DNA of 64,000 nucleotides from Candidatus Planktophila sp. (GCA_017858325.1 JAFMBT010000004.1:27284-91283); one strand, 5' to 3'; positions 41,649-51,085 are shown, counted from the first letter of the stretch. The notes: a model not told the origin generated them from the letters alone. Program-made: numbers and translations.

Positions 41649-41701
41649 TAAACTCAGGCACGTCCAACGAGAAAGTGATTTCCCGTGAATCAAACCGGGA
41701 A
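41649..41701 (+). promoter_or_regulatory. Candidate rpsO promoter -10 and leader hairpin
   Basis: TAAACT (41649-41654) is a -10 candidate with a weak TTCAGC 17 nt upstream. TTCCCG (41680-41685) pairs with CGGGAA (41696-41701) around a 10-nt loop in the leader. The rpsO ATG follows at 41738 behind AAAAGGAG. S15 represses its own mRNA through leader structure in several bacteria; the fold here was not matched to a known class. Confidence 0.45.
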
Positions 41702-41737
41702 GGCTCTTGAACAGTAGCTTAAAAGGAGCATACGAAC

Positions 41738-42007
41738 ATGGCACTCACACCAGAAGTAAAGAAAGAAATCATTACCAAGTACGGAACTTCAGCTACTGAT
41801 ACAGGAAGCCCTGAAGCTCAGGTCGCTTTGTTATCACGTCGAATCGAAGAGATTACAACCCACCTCAAGACTAATCCGCATGATCACCACAACCGTCGTG
41901 GTCTGCTTCTTCTTGTTGGTCGTCGTCGTCGAATTCTTCAGTACCTCGCGAAGACAGATATCAATCGTTATCGCGCGATTATCGAAAAGCTCGGTATTCG
42001 TCGCTAA
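41738..42007 (+). CDS. rpsO: 30S ribosomal protein S15
   Basis: S15 binds the central domain of 16S rRNA early in assembly. The 89 residues carry [37 protein letters not shown] split across helices, the family core, and end in GIRR. It has a strong Shine-Dalgarno and is followed after 126 bases by pnp. The rpsO-pnp pair is conserved across bacteria. Confidence 0.97.
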   Translation: MALTPEVKKEIITKYGTSATDTGSPEAQVALLSRRIEEITTHLKTNPHDHHNRRGLLLLVGRRRRILQYLAKTDINRYRAIIEKLGIRR

Positions 42008-42017
42008 TTAAGTAAGC

Positions 42018-42117
42018 ACTGCGCCCCGAGGAGAGATGGTCCTCGGTAGTGGTTTCCGGATGTTTTCATCCGTGAACTTCGATCGAAGATACATTCCTAC
42101 CTCGCTGCGGGCGCTGT
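42018..42117 (+). ncRNA. Multi-branched leader RNA upstream of pnp
   Basis: An outer helix pairs ACTGCGCCC (42018-42026) with GGGCGCTGT (42109-42117), with a single T-T mismatch. It encloses CCGAGGA/TCCTCGG (42026-42046, perfect 7 bp, 7-nt loop) and CGGATG-TTTT-CATCCG (42057-42072, perfect 6 bp). Base 42026 would be shared, so one pair must open. The element ends 16 nt before the preferred pnp start. PNPase controls its own mRNA through a processed leader hairpin in E. coli; this leader is a candidate target but is different in shape. Confidence 0.5.
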
Positions 42118-42133
42118 AGAAATGGAGAGACCC

Positions 42134-44335
42134 ATGGAGGGTCAAGACGTTAAGACAGCAGTAGCCGTTATTGATAACGGAAAATTTGGTAAGCGTGAGA
42201 TTCGCTTTGAAACAGGGCGACTTGCGAAGCAGGCAGCAGGCGCTGCAGCTGTATACCTAGATGATGAAACAATGATCTTCTCGGCCACAACAGCATCAAA
42301 GACACCAAAAGATCAATTCGATTTCTTTCCTTTAACAGTAGATGTTGAAGAGAAGATGTATGCAGCTGGGAAGATTCCTGGTTCATTCTTCCGCCGTGAA
42401 GGACGTCCATCTGAAGATGCGATCCTTACATGTCGTTTGATCGACCGCCCATTGCGCCCATCATTTATTAAGGGCCTTCGTAATGAAGTTCAGATCGTAG
42501 TAACCGTGATGGCCCTGGATCCAGATCATATGTATGACGTCATTGCAATCAATGCCGCATCTATGTCAACACAGCTCGCTGGACTTCCGTTCTCTGGTCC
42601 GATCGGTGGCGTTCGCGTTGCTTTGATTGAGGGGCAGTGGATTGCATTCCCTAACCACTCACAGGTTGAAAACGCCGTATTTGATATGGTCGTTGCCGGT
42701 CGTATCAGTGGCGATGATGTCGCAATCATGATGGTTGAGGCTGAAGCCACAACAAAGACAATTGAACTTATCAAAAATGGTGGACCAACTCCTAATGAAG
42801 AAGTTGTGGCACAAGGCCTTGATGCCGCAAAGCCATTTATCCGCGTTCTCTGTGAAGCACAGAGCAAGCTGGCAGCCGTTGCTGCCAAGCCAACCGCTGA
42901 ATTTCCTGTCTTCCTTGATTACCAGGACGATGTCTTTGCAGCTGTTGAAAAGGCAGCTAAGGATGACCTTGCAAAGGCTCTGACCATTAGTGGAAAGCAA
43001 GAGCGCGAGACAAAGATTGATGAAATTTCAGATCACACCAAAGAGTCAGTGTCAGCTGCCTTTGAAGGACGTGAAAAGGAAGTTCCTGCAGCGTTTCGCT
43101 CACTGACCAAGAAGCTTGTTCGCCAGCGCGTTCTGCGCGACAAGATTCGTATCGATGGACGTGGATTGCGTGATATTCGCGCACTCTCTGCAGAGGTTGA
43201 AGTTATTCCTCGTGTTCATGGATCAGCAATTTTCGAGCGTGGAGAGACACAGATTCTTGGAATCACAACTCTTGCCATGCTTAAGATGGAACAGCAGCTC
43301 GATACGCTTAATCCTGAAAACCATAAGCGTTACATGCATAACTACAACTTCCCACCATATTCAACCGGTGAGACTGGTCGCGTTGGAACACCTAAGCGCC
43401 GCGAAATCGGCCACGGTGCGCTAGCAGAGCGCGCACTTATTCCAGTTCTTCCTACACGTGAAGAGTTCCCTTATGCAATCCGTCAGGTCTCTGAGGCCTT
43501 GGGTTCAAATGGATCAACTTCTATGGGATCTGTCTGTGCATCAACTCTCTCAATGCTGCAAGCAGGTGTGCCACTGAAGGCTCCTGTGGCAGGTATTGCA
43601 ATGGGTCTGATCTCAGATGATGTTGATGGAAAGATTGAATACGTTGCTCTTACAGATATCTTGGGTGCAGAAGATGCATTCGGCGACATGGACTTTAAAG
43701 TCGCTGGAACAAAAGATTTCGTAACAGCTCTTCAACTAGATACTAAGCTTGATGGAATTCCAGCATCTGTTTTGGCCGGTGCGCTCCACCAAGCTAAGGA
43801 AGCCCGACTTGCCATCCTTGATGTCATGAATGAGGCAATCGATGCGCCAGATGAGATGAGCCGATTTGCTCCTCGCATTATCTCAGTAAAGATTCCGGTC
43901 GATCAGATTGGTGCTGTGATTGGACCTAAGGGCAAGATCATCAATCAGATTCAAGATGAGACTGGCGCAGATATCTCTATCGAAGACGATGGAACAATCT
44001 ATATTGGCGCCATAGATGGACCATCGGCAGAGGCTGCCCGTGCGCAGATCAATGCAATTGCAAATCCACAAATGCCAGAAGTTGGCGAACGCTACCTCGG
44101 TACTGTCGTCAAGCTCGCAGCCTTTGGTGCATTTATCTCATTAATGCCTGGTAAAGATGGTCTTCTTCACGTTTCGCAGATCCGCAAGATGCATGGTGGA
44201 AAGCGAATTGAAAACCTTGAAGAGGTAATGAAGGTAGGAGACAAGATTCAGGTTGAGATCGGTGAGATTGATCCAAAGGGCAAGCTCTCACTCGTTCCAG
44301 TCCTAGAAGACGGTTTAACTCCGGCTGCTGAATAA
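42134..44335 (+). CDS. pnp: Polyribonucleotide nucleotidyltransferase (PNPase)
   Basis: PNPase is a trimeric phosphorolytic 3'-5' exoribonuclease of mRNA decay. Two RNase PH domains are seen (first from [12 protein letters not shown], second with [14 protein letters not shown] and a conserved [10 protein letters not shown]), then KH ([19 protein letters not shown]) and S1 ([15 protein letters not shown]). I prefer ATG 42134 ([16 protein letters not shown]), behind GGAGAG, over the in-frame ATG at 42122. That gives 733 residues, which fits the family. Confidence 0.95.
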   Translation: MEGQDVKTAVAVIDNGKFGKREIRFETGRLAKQAAGAAAVYLDDETMIFSATTASKTPKDQFDFFPLTVDVEEKMYAAGKIPGSFFRREGRPSEDAILTCRLIDRPLRPSFIKGLRNEVQIVVTVMALDPDHMYDVIAINAASMSTQLAGLPFSGPIGGVRVALIEGQWIAFPNHSQVENAVFDMVVAGRISGDDVAIMMVEAEATTKTIELIKNGGPTPNEEVVAQGLDAAKPFIRVLCEAQSKLAAVAAKPTAEFPVFLDYQDDVFAAVEKAAKDDLAKALTISGKQERETKIDEISDHTKESVSAAFEGREKEVPAAFRSLTKKLVRQRVLRDKIRIDGRGLRDIRALSAEVEVIPRVHGSAIFERGETQILGITTLAMLKMEQQLDTLNPENHKRYMHNYNFPPYSTGETGRVGTPKRREIGHGALAERALIPVLPTREEFPYAIRQVSEALGSNGSTSMGSVCASTLSMLQAGVPLKAPVAGIAMGLISDDVDGKIEYVALTDILGAEDAFGDMDFKVAGTKDFVTALQLDTKLDGIPASVLAGALHQAKEARLAILDVMNEAIDAPDEMSRFAPRIISVKIPVDQIGAVIGPKGKIINQIQDETGADISIEDDGTIYIGAIDGPSAEAARAQINAIANPQMPEVGERYLGTVVKLAAFGAFISLMPGKDGLLHVSQIRKMHGGKRIENLEEVMKVGDKIQVEIGEIDPKGKLSLVPVLEDGLTPAAE

Positions 44336-44345
44336 AAAGTAGCCA

Positions 44346-45635
44346 ATGTCAGTAAAGAGATTCGTTCACACTAGTGGCCTTCGTATCGTTACGGAAGAAG
44401 TTCCGTCGGTACGAAGTGCCGCAGTAGGAATCTGGGTCAATGTAGGTTCCCGTGATGAAACCCCGGCGGTTGCTGGGGCTTCTCACTTCTTAGAACATCT
44501 TCTCTTTAAAGGTACTAGTCGCAGAAGCGCACTCGAAATCTCATCTTCAATTGAAGCAGTCGGTGGAGAGATGAATGCTTTTACAAGCAAGGAGTACACT
44601 TGCTTCTATGCTCGAGTGATCGATACCGATCTGCCAATGGCTATTGATGTCGTCAGCGATTTGATTACTTCTTCGATAGTCAGTGCCCTTGATGTCGACG
44701 CAGAACGCAAAGTGGTTCTAGAAGAGATCGCTATGCGCGATGATGATCCAAGTGATTTAGTGCATGACCTATACGCTGAAACATATTACGGTGACACTCA
44801 ATTAGGTCGACCAATTCTTGGGACAGTTGACTCGATTAAATCAATGTCACGCAACGCTGTCTTTAATTATTATAAAAAGCGCTATTTGCCTCAAGATTTA
44901 GTCGTCGCTGTCGCAGGAAATATCAAGCATAAAAAAGTAGTGGAAATGGTGGAGCGAGCCCTCAGCGCCGATGGTTTCCTTGATGTCAAAGGTGCTCCAC
45001 AAATTCGTGGTAACGAGATAATGCGAAAAGTTAAACAGAGACCCGTTGGGATCATCACTCGTAAAACTGAACAGGCACATATGTTCTATGGCATGGAAGG
45101 TGTTGCTCGCCATGACGACCGACGCTTTGCTATGGGGATCTTGGCATCGGCCCTCGGTGGCGGCATGTCATCTCGCCTCTTCCAGGAGATTCGCGAAAAG
45201 CGCGGCCTGGCTTACTCTGTCTATGCCTATGCCCAACAATTTGCGGGCTCTGGTCAGATTGGTTTCTACGCCGGCTGTAATCCAACAAAGGCGATAGAGG
45301 TAATTGAAATTATTCGTCAAGTGTTATCAGATGTCGCAGAACATGGCATGACACACGAAGAGATTAATCGCGCTAAGGGCGCAGTGAGAGGATCCCTTGT
45401 ACTGAGCCAAGAAGATAGCGGTTCACGGATGTCTCGAATCGGCAAGAATGAGATCGTTTACGGCCATGTGATGGGTTTTGATGAGATCTTGCAAGAGATT
45501 TCCAGCGTCACACACGAAGATGTTCGTAAAGTCGCTAGCGAATTTCTCACCAAAACGCCTACTCTTGCCCTCGTGGGTCCATTTAAGAGTCAGAGTACCT
45601 TTGAGAAAGTACTCGCTAAGGGGAGTTACCGATGA
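44346..45635 (+). CDS. M16-family zinc peptidase (mitochondrial processing peptidase-like)
   Basis: A 429-residue insulinase-type metallopeptidase. The inverted zinc motif HFLEH has His47, Glu50 and His51, and the distal glutamate lies about 75 residues on in the VVLEEIAMRDDDP segment. The C-terminal half has the RGLAYSVYA motif. In actinobacteria such a gene follows pnp; the natural substrate is unknown. It starts 10 bases after pnp and overlaps dapB by 4 bases. Confidence 0.9.
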   Translation: MSVKRFVHTSGLRIVTEEVPSVRSAAVGIWVNVGSRDETPAVAGASHFLEHLLFKGTSRRSALEISSSIEAVGGEMNAFTSKEYTCFYARVIDTDLPMAIDVVSDLITSSIVSALDVDAERKVVLEEIAMRDDDPSDLVHDLYAETYYGDTQLGRPILGTVDSIKSMSRNAVFNYYKKRYLPQDLVVAVAGNIKHKKVVEMVERALSADGFLDVKGAPQIRGNEIMRKVKQRPVGIITRKTEQAHMFYGMEGVARHDDRRFAMGILASALGGGMSSRLFQEIREKRGLAYSVYAYAQQFAGSGQIGFYAGCNPTKAIEVIEIIRQVLSDVAEHGMTHEEINRAKGAVRGSLVLSQEDSGSRMSRIGKNEIVYGHVMGFDEILQEISSVTHEDVRKVASEFLTKTPTLALVGPFKSQSTFEKVLAKGSYR

Positions 45636-46369
45636 TTAAAGTAGGTGTGCTTGGCGCTGCTGGCCGCATGGGTGCAGAGGTTGTCAACGCAGTAGAAGTG
45701 TCTTCTGATTGCACATTAGTTGCAGCGCTAGATTTTCGTGATCCACTCGATCAGTTGGTGACATCCGGAGCACAAGTCGTTGTTGACTTCACAACGCCAG
45801 ATTCTGTTATGGCTAATCTTGAATTCTTAATTACACATAAGATCCATGCTGTCGTTGGAACTACAGGCTTTGATGATGCTCGCATATCCAGACTGAACGC
45901 TCTCTCTGCTGCGCACCCTGAGGTTGGCATCCTCATCGCCCCAAATTTTGCTATCGGCGCAGTTCTTATGATGGAGTTTGCGGTAAAGGCGGCTCAATTC
46001 TTTGAATCTGCTGAAATTATTGAACTACATCATCCAAATAAAATTGATGCTCCATCTGGAACCGCAGCGCACACCGCTTCACTGATGACAGATGCGCGAA
46101 AGGCAGCCAATCTTGCTGAAATGCCCGATTCTACAGCGACATCACCTGGCAGCTCGCGCGGAGCACTCATTGGAGATATACCGGTGCACTCTGTACGACT
46201 CCGTGGATTGATTGCTCACCAAGAGGTACTCTTTGGAGGATCAGGGGAGACGCTTTCAATTCGCCATGATTCATTGGATAGGGCAGGATTTATGCCAGGA
46301 GTTCTTCTTGGAATTCGAAGCGTTATCTCTCGGCCAGGAGTCACATTCGGCCTTGAGAACTTTATGTAA
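45632..46369 (+). CDS. dapB: 4-hydroxy-tetrahydrodipicolinate reductase
   Basis: DapB reduces the DapA product in lysine and meso-diaminopimelate synthesis, which feeds peptidoglycan. The Rossmann motif GVLGAAGRMGAEVV and the catalytic HHPNKIDAPSGTA with its His and Lys are present. The 245 residues fit. It overlaps the M16 gene stop by 4 bases. The partner dapA lies 2 kb further on under a separate promoter. Confidence 0.95.
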   Translation: MIKVGVLGAAGRMGAEVVNAVEVSSDCTLVAALDFRDPLDQLVTSGAQVVVDFTTPDSVMANLEFLITHKIHAVVGTTGFDDARISRLNALSAAHPEVGILIAPNFAIGAVLMMEFAVKAAQFFESAEIIELHHPNKIDAPSGTAAHTASLMTDARKAANLAEMPDSTATSPGSSRGALIGDIPVHSVRLRGLIAHQEVLFGGSGETLSIRHDSLDRAGFMPGVLLGIRSVISRPGVTFGLENFM

Positions 46370-46383
46370 GGAGAGGCTAGTCA

Positions 46384-46656
46384 ATGACAGCACATGAAAT
46401 ATCTTCAAAAGAGATCACAATGTACTCGGCCGAATGGTGTGGAGATTGCCGCCGTTCCAAGCGTTTACTAGCAGAGCTCGGCGTTGAGTACACACTCGTC
46501 GATGTTGAGTCAGATGCAAGCGCTGCAGCAAAAGTTGTAGAGATTAACGGAGGAGCGCAGTCGATTCCAGTTATTGTCTTTAGCGATGGCACACACTTAA
46601 CCGAACCATCAGATATTGCTCTTAAAGCAAAGCTTGAATCTTTAAAAATTATCTAG
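46384..46656 (+). CDS. Glutaredoxin-like / mycoredoxin-family protein
   Basis: A 90-residue thioredoxin-fold protein with active site WCGDCRRSKRLL, and the cis-proline loop in AQSIPVIVFSDG. Actinobacterial relatives (mycoredoxin) reduce mycothiol mixed disulfides; NrdH-type electron donors are similar but usually have a different active site. The start has AAGGAG upstream at a good distance. It ends 2 bases before the convergent azlD stop. Confidence 0.83.
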   Translation: MTAHEISSKEITMYSAEWCGDCRRSKRLLAELGVEYTLVDVESDASAAAKVVEINGGAQSIPVIVFSDGTHLTEPSDIALKAKLESLKII

Positions 46657-46658
46657 CC

Positions 46659-46979
46659 TTACTGCAGGTGATATAGGGCAGCCGATGTTGCAGCAGCGCT
46701 GATAACAACAACTGCAAAAGGGGCACGCAGCAACAAGGCGATTACGGCAACCGCTAGCCCTGCAAGACGCTGATCAATTACTAGGTTTTTATCGTTGGTA
46801 AAGGTCTGTACTGCAACCAGTGCGCTCAAAAGAGCAATCGGAATCAGTGAGTTGATCTTCAATACACGGGGATGGCTCAACCAGCGTTCTGGAACGCTAT
46901 GCCCAAGGTATTTTAGAAGAAAAGCGATCACACTTGTTGCAATTATTCCGATCCACATCGCATTCATTGTTATCGCCAT
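46659..46979 (-). CDS. azlD: AzlD-type branched-chain amino acid exporter, small subunit
   Basis: A 106-residue membrane protein with three to four hydrophobic segments, matching the AzlD family (WIGIIATSVIAFLLKYLGHSVPERWL). AzlD and AzlC form a two-component exporter of branched-chain amino acids or their analogues (BrnFE in Corynebacterium). Its start overlaps the azlC end by 10 bases. An exporter of this type would balance the valine/leucine/isoleucine operons elsewhere in the window. Confidence 0.85.
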   Translation of the reverse strand: MAITMNAMWIGIIATSVIAFLLKYLGHSVPERWLSHPRVLKINSLIPIALLSALVAVQTFTNDKNLVIDQRLAGLAVAVIALLLRAPFAVVVISAAATSAALYHLQ

Positions 46980-47644
46980 ACGCGCCCACGCAATCCAAAG
47001 AGGACGGCCAAGAGAGCTGTCGAGATAATCGGTACTCCGGCTGGTACATAAGGTGTGAGCACAAGAGCCAGAGCAAGTGCGCTAACTGCTAATGCTCGCT
47101 CTCTACCTCCGCTAAGTCTGGGCCAGATAAGACCAAGAAAGGCTGCTGGTACCGCCGAATCAAGACCGAAAGCTGCGGGATCTCCCATCGCTTGCGCCCC
47201 AAGTGCCCCGATCAGGGTAAAGAGATTCCAAAAAATATAGACACCGATACCGGTGTACCAAAATCCTTGCGCCATGGCAGGGGAGCCACTTTTTTCAAGT
47301 GAGATAGCAACACCCGTTGATTCATCGATTGTCAGCTGCGCTGCAATGACTTTCTTTAGGCGGCGGCTACGCAACACCGGTGCCATCTGCAATCCATATA
47401 GAAGATTTCGCGTTCCGAGCAGTGATGCCGTTGCTGTTGCGCTCAGTGCGCTGCCTCCTGAGCCCATCACCCCAACAAGTGCGAATTGAGACGCGCCAGA
47501 GAATATAAGAAGTGAGATCAAGCAACTCTGTAGAACAGAGAATCCAGCTGCAACACCCGCCGCCCCAAATGCGATTCCGTAGGCTCCGACAGGCAGTGAA
47601 ACGCTTAAAGATTGGGCGAGGGTGGCACGGTTCACTGCAGACAC
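46970..47644 (-). CDS. azlC: AzlC-type branched-chain amino acid exporter, large subunit
   Basis: A 224-residue membrane protein with about six helices. GAYGIAFGAAGVAAGFS and FSGASQFALVGV are typical AzlC/BrnF motifs, and LLGTRNLLYGLQMAP follows. It forms an operon with azlD. The GTG start faces thyX across 59 bases. A CAGAAT -10 box ends 6 nt before the GTG, so the mRNA is probably leaderless. No Lrp-type regulator gene is adjacent. Confidence 0.87.
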   Translation of the reverse strand: MSAVNRATLAQSLSVSLPVGAYGIAFGAAGVAAGFSVLQSCLISLLIFSGASQFALVGVMGSGGSALSATATASLLGTRNLLYGLQMAPVLRSRRLKKVIAAQLTIDESTGVAISLEKSGSPAMAQGFWYTGIGVYIFWNLFTLIGALGAQAMGDPAAFGLDSAVPAAFLGLIWPRLSGGRERALAVSALALALVLTPYVPAGVPIISTALLAVLFGLRGRVWR

Positions 47645-47703
47645 GGTGGCATTCTGCCCTAGATATCCGCAAGAGGGAAGAAGTAGATAGGTATGGTGCC
47701 ACC
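47645..47703. promoter_or_regulatory. Divergent leaderless promoters of azlC and thyX
   Basis: On the minus strand CAGAAT (47656-47651) ends 6 nt before the azlC GTG. On the plus strand TATGGT (47692-47697) ends 6 nt before the thyX ATG. The 59-base region is bounded by an inverted repeat, GGTGGCA (47645-47651) and TGCCACC (47697-47703), that abuts both start codons. No good -35 is seen on either side. Confidence 0.5.
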
Positions 47704-48423
47704 ATGGCTGAAGAAGTGATCTATCGTGATGATGTCTCTGTTGAATTAATTAAAGCGAGTGCAAGTGATGCAGATGTAATTTGGGCTGCCCGAGTATCAA
47801 CTGCTGGTGAACAATCACTGGATGAGATCGGTGAAGATCCCGCTCGTTCAGCCGGACTCATCAATTACTTAGCTCGCGAACGTCACGGTTCACCATTTGA
47901 ACATACATCAATGACTTTTTTTATCTCAGCCCCCATCTTCGTCTTTCGTGAATTTATGCGCCATCGCATCGCTTCCTATAATGAAGAGAGTGGGCGTTAT
48001 CGCGAGCTCAAGCCAGTTTTTTACATTCCATCTAAGGAGCGCAAATTAGTCCAAGTAGGAAAGACAGGCGCTTATACATTTGAAGATGGAACGCAAGAGC
48101 AATTTGATATATCGGTCTCTGCTATGAAACAGGCTTACCTGGCTGCCTACGATAGCTATCAAAAGATGCTTGATGCTGGCGTTGCACGTGAGGTAGCGCG
48201 CGTTGTCTTGCCAGTTGCCACCTACTCATCTATGTATGTCACAATGAATGCTCGTGCGCTCATGAATTTTCTTTCGCTGCGCACTGCTCGTGAGGGATCA
48301 CACTTTCCAAGCTACCCACAACGTGAGATAGAAATGGTGGCTGAAAAAATGGAAGCAGAATTTGCCGCATTAATGCCCCTTACATACGGGGCATTTGAAA
48401 AGTCAGGGCGAATTGCACCGTAA
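47704..48423 (+). CDS. thyX: FAD-dependent thymidylate synthase
   Basis: ThyX makes dTMP from dUMP with methylene-THF and reduced flavin. The ThyX motif RHRIASYNEESGRY (residues 86-99) is complete, and the flavin-site histidine segment ERHGSPFEHTSMTF precedes it. I start at ATG 47704 (MAEEVIYRDD), giving 239 residues; the track's longer frame runs through azlC and its N-terminal part is not ThyX-like. The -10 box directly upstream supports this start. Confidence 0.93.
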   Translation: MAEEVIYRDDVSVELIKASASDADVIWAARVSTAGEQSLDEIGEDPARSAGLINYLARERHGSPFEHTSMTFFISAPIFVFREFMRHRIASYNEESGRYRELKPVFYIPSKERKLVQVGKTGAYTFEDGTQEQFDISVSAMKQAYLAAYDSYQKMLDAGVAREVARVVLPVATYSSMYVTMNARALMNFLSLRTAREGSHFPSYPQREIEMVAEKMEAEFAALMPLTYGAFEKSGRIAP

Positions 48424-48447
48424 GTTCGTTCTAAATCTGCGCCATCG

Positions 48448-48476
48448 TTGAAAGGTGCAGTCGGGCACGGTAGGGT
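48448..48476 (+). promoter_or_regulatory. Leaderless dapA promoter
   Basis: TTGAAA (48448-48453), a 17-nt spacer and TAGGGT (48471-48476) precede the dapA ATG by 6 nt. Both hexamers are good and no Shine-Dalgarno is present. Confidence 0.75.
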
Positions 48477-48482
48477 GTTGCA

Positions 48483-49373
48483 ATGTTAATAACCGCGCCT
48501 TTCGGACGCCTCATGACTGCAATGGTGACCCCATTTACCGCTGACGGGTCAATAGATTGGGATGGCGTTGCAGGCCTTGCTCACCACTTAGCAGAACATG
48601 GCCATGATGCCATCGCTGTTAATGGAACAACAGGTGAAGCGCCTACGACAAAGTCTTCTGAAAAACTTGAGATTATTAAAGTTGTAAAGAACGCCGTAGG
48701 TTCGCGAGTGAAGGTGCTTTCCGGAGCTGGTGATAATGAGACTTCTTACACCGTAGAACAGGCAAAACGTTCTGCCGATGCTGGTGCCGATGGCTTACTC
48801 ATCGTTGCTCCGTACTATAACAAGCCACCGCAAGCAGGAATCGAGGCGCACTTCAAGGCTGTTGCTGCCGCAACCGATCTTCCCATCATGATGTATGACA
48901 TTCCTGGTCGGACAGGCGTTGAAATTGAGAGCGATACGATCATGCGGCTCTTCGAACTTCCTAATATCGTTGCCTTAAAAGATGCCAAAGGAAATCTTGC
49001 GGCGACATCTGATGTGATTGCACGTTCTGGCATTCCGGTCTATTCAGGTGATGACATTCTCAACCTGCCATTCCTTTCTATTGGTGCAGTTGGTTTCGTA
49101 TCGGTCTGCGGACACACCGTCGGCAGTGAACTCAAAGCGATGCTGGAGGCTTGGTTTGCGGGGGATACCGCCCGAGCACTCGAAATTCATCAGAAGTTGA
49201 TTCCAGTCTTTAAGGGCACGTTTAGAACGCAAGGTGCGATTTTGACAAAGGCTGCGATGAATTTAATGGGACTACCTGGTGGAACCACACGTCTTCCACT
49301 TGTTGATGCCACGCCTGCACAGATAGCTACTCTGCGAGAAGATCTCATCGCAGGTGGTGTGCAACTTGGCTAA
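48483..49373 (+). CDS. dapA: 4-hydroxy-tetrahydrodipicolinate synthase
   Basis: DapA condenses pyruvate with aspartate semialdehyde, the branch step to lysine and diaminopimelate. This class I aldolase has the Schiff-base lysine in VALKDAKGN (about residue 163), the NGTTGEAPT phosphate-like loop and the tyrosine region APYYNKPPQAG. The 296 residues fit. It starts directly at the predicted transcription start. It is followed 12 bases later by rnj, a pairing usual in actinobacteria. Confidence 0.95.
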   Translation: MLITAPFGRLMTAMVTPFTADGSIDWDGVAGLAHHLAEHGHDAIAVNGTTGEAPTTKSSEKLEIIKVVKNAVGSRVKVLSGAGDNETSYTVEQAKRSADAGADGLLIVAPYYNKPPQAGIEAHFKAVAAATDLPIMMYDIPGRTGVEIESDTIMRLFELPNIVALKDAKGNLAATSDVIARSGIPVYSGDDILNLPFLSIGAVGFVSVCGHTVGSELKAMLEAWFAGDTARALEIHQKLIPVFKGTFRTQGAILTKAAMNLMGLPGGTTRLPLVDATPAQIATLREDLIAGGVQLG

Positions 49374-49385
49374 TGTAAATCACAT

Positions 49386-51068
49386 ATGACAAATCCTCAT
49401 CCTGGTCTAGGAACTCCGCCCAAACTTCCAACAGGTGGAATGCGCATAGTCGCACTTGGCGGCATTGCTGAAATCGGTCGCAATATGACTGTCTATGAGA
49501 CAAAGGGAAAACTCCTAGTAGTTGATTGCGGAGTTCTCTTTCCTGAGGATAACCAGCCAGGTATTGATTTAATATTGCCTGACTTTTCCTACATTCGAGA
49601 GCGCCTCAATGATGTCATCGGAATTGTTCTTACCCACGGCCACGAAGATCACATTGGAGCCGTTCCCTATCTCTTGCGTGAACGTGGTGATATCCCTGTC
49701 TATGGATCACCTTTAACACTTGCGCTGATTACCGCCAAACTTAAAGAACATCGAATTACCGCGCTCACTCGCGAAGTTAGCGAAGGAATGACAGAAGATA
49801 TTGGTCCATTTGAATTGGAATTTGTTGCAGTCAATCACTCAATTCCAGATGCTCTTGCAATCTCAATTCGAACAGATGCCGGCCGGGTGCTACACACCGG
49901 TGATTTCAAGATGGATCAGCTACCACTCGATGGACGCCTTACCGATCTTCGAACCTTTGCAACGATGGGCGAAGAAGGCGTTGATATTTTTCTCGTTGAT
50001 TCAACAAATGCTGATGTCCCTGGATTTACCCCTTCGGAACGCGAAATCATGCCGGCGCTGCACCGAGTCATCGCATCAACAAAGAGGCGAGTCATCGTTG
50101 CATCATTTTCTTCCCACGTGCACCGTGTGCAGCAGGTAATTGATGTGGCTGCCGAGAACGGACGAAAGATTGTCTTCATAGGTAGATCAATGGTGCGCAA
50201 TATGAAAATTGCGCAAGATATGGGCTATCTCACCATCCCACCTAATATGGTCCTTGATTCAAAAGATCTCGAGAACTATGGCGATGATGTTGTGTTGATC
50301 TGCACAGGATCACAAGGAGAGCCGATGGCAGCGCTTTCGCGCATGGCAAATGGTGATCATCAAATACGAGTCGGTGAAGGTGACACAGTAATTCTGGCTT
50401 CCTCATTGATTCCAGGAAATGAGAACTCAGTCTTTAGGGTGATTAATGAGCTCACTCGCTTTGGTGCAAAAGTTGTTCATAAAGCGAATGCGATGGTCCA
50501 TGTCTCTGGCCACGCTGCCGCTGGCGAGTTGTTGTACTGCTACAACATAGTTAAGCCAAAGTATGTAATTCCTGTTCACGGTGAGTGGCGACATTTGAAG
50601 GCAAATGCTCAGCTGGCAATCGAATCAGGTGTTCCACGGGAGAACGCATTTATTATCGAAAATGGAATAGTTGTCGACCTCATAGATCATGTCGCCGAAG
50701 TTGTCGGCTCAGTTCCCTGCGGATTTGTTTATGTAGACGGCCAAAGCATTGGTGATATTACAGAGTCTTCTTTGAAGGATCGCCGCATCCTTGGCGAAGA
50801 AGGTTTTATCTCTGTCTTTGTTGTGGTTGAGGCGCAGAGTGGGAAGATTATTTCTGGTCCTGATATTCATGCACGTGGCTTTAATGAAGATGAAGCTCTC
50901 TTTGATGAAGTGAAGAAAGAGATTGAGAAGGCGCTAGCACGCTCGGTTGCCGATGGAATAGATGGAACCCATCAACTACAACAGGTTGTTCGTCGAACCA
51001 TAGGTAATTGGGTGGGTCAAAAACATCGACGCCGTCCGATGATTGTTCCCGTAGTTGTTGAGGTCTAA
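49386..51068 (+). CDS. rnj: Ribonuclease J
   Basis: RNase J is a metallo-beta-lactamase/beta-CASP nuclease with 5'-3' exo- and endonuclease activity in mRNA and rRNA processing. The zinc motif THGHEDHIGA (residues 83-92) is complete. DSTNAD, the beta-CASP KIVFIGRSM segment and HVSGHAAAGEL are typical, as is the C-terminal domain. The 560 residues match. The start has no clear Shine-Dalgarno. It accompanies dapA and precedes ftsK. Confidence 0.94.
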   Translation: MTNPHPGLGTPPKLPTGGMRIVALGGIAEIGRNMTVYETKGKLLVVDCGVLFPEDNQPGIDLILPDFSYIRERLNDVIGIVLTHGHEDHIGAVPYLLRERGDIPVYGSPLTLALITAKLKEHRITALTREVSEGMTEDIGPFELEFVAVNHSIPDALAISIRTDAGRVLHTGDFKMDQLPLDGRLTDLRTFATMGEEGVDIFLVDSTNADVPGFTPSEREIMPALHRVIASTKRRVIVASFSSHVHRVQQVIDVAAENGRKIVFIGRSMVRNMKIAQDMGYLTIPPNMVLDSKDLENYGDDVVLICTGSQGEPMAALSRMANGDHQIRVGEGDTVILASSLIPGNENSVFRVINELTRFGAKVVHKANAMVHVSGHAAAGELLYCYNIVKPKYVIPVHGEWRHLKANAQLAIESGVPRENAFIIENGIVVDLIDHVAEVVGSVPCGFVYVDGQSIGDITESSLKDRRILGEEGFISVFVVVEAQSGKIISGPDIHARGFNEDEALFDEVKKEIEKALARSVADGIDGTHQLQQVVRRTIGNWVGQKHRRRPMIVPVVVEV

Positions 51069-51072
51069 CTGA

Positions 51073-51078
51073 TAATAT
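51073..51078 (+). promoter_or_regulatory. Candidate -10 box of the ftsK gene
   Basis: TAATAT ends 7 nt before the GTG at 51086. The intervening AAAAGG could also act as a weak Shine-Dalgarno, so this example of the leaderless pattern is less certain. Confidence 0.4.
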
Positions 51079-51085
51079 AAAAGGT

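Noticed and set aside
47512-47703. Upstream extension of the thyX frame
   Set aside because: It runs through azlC on the other strand, is not ThyX-like, and the -10 box places the start at 47704.
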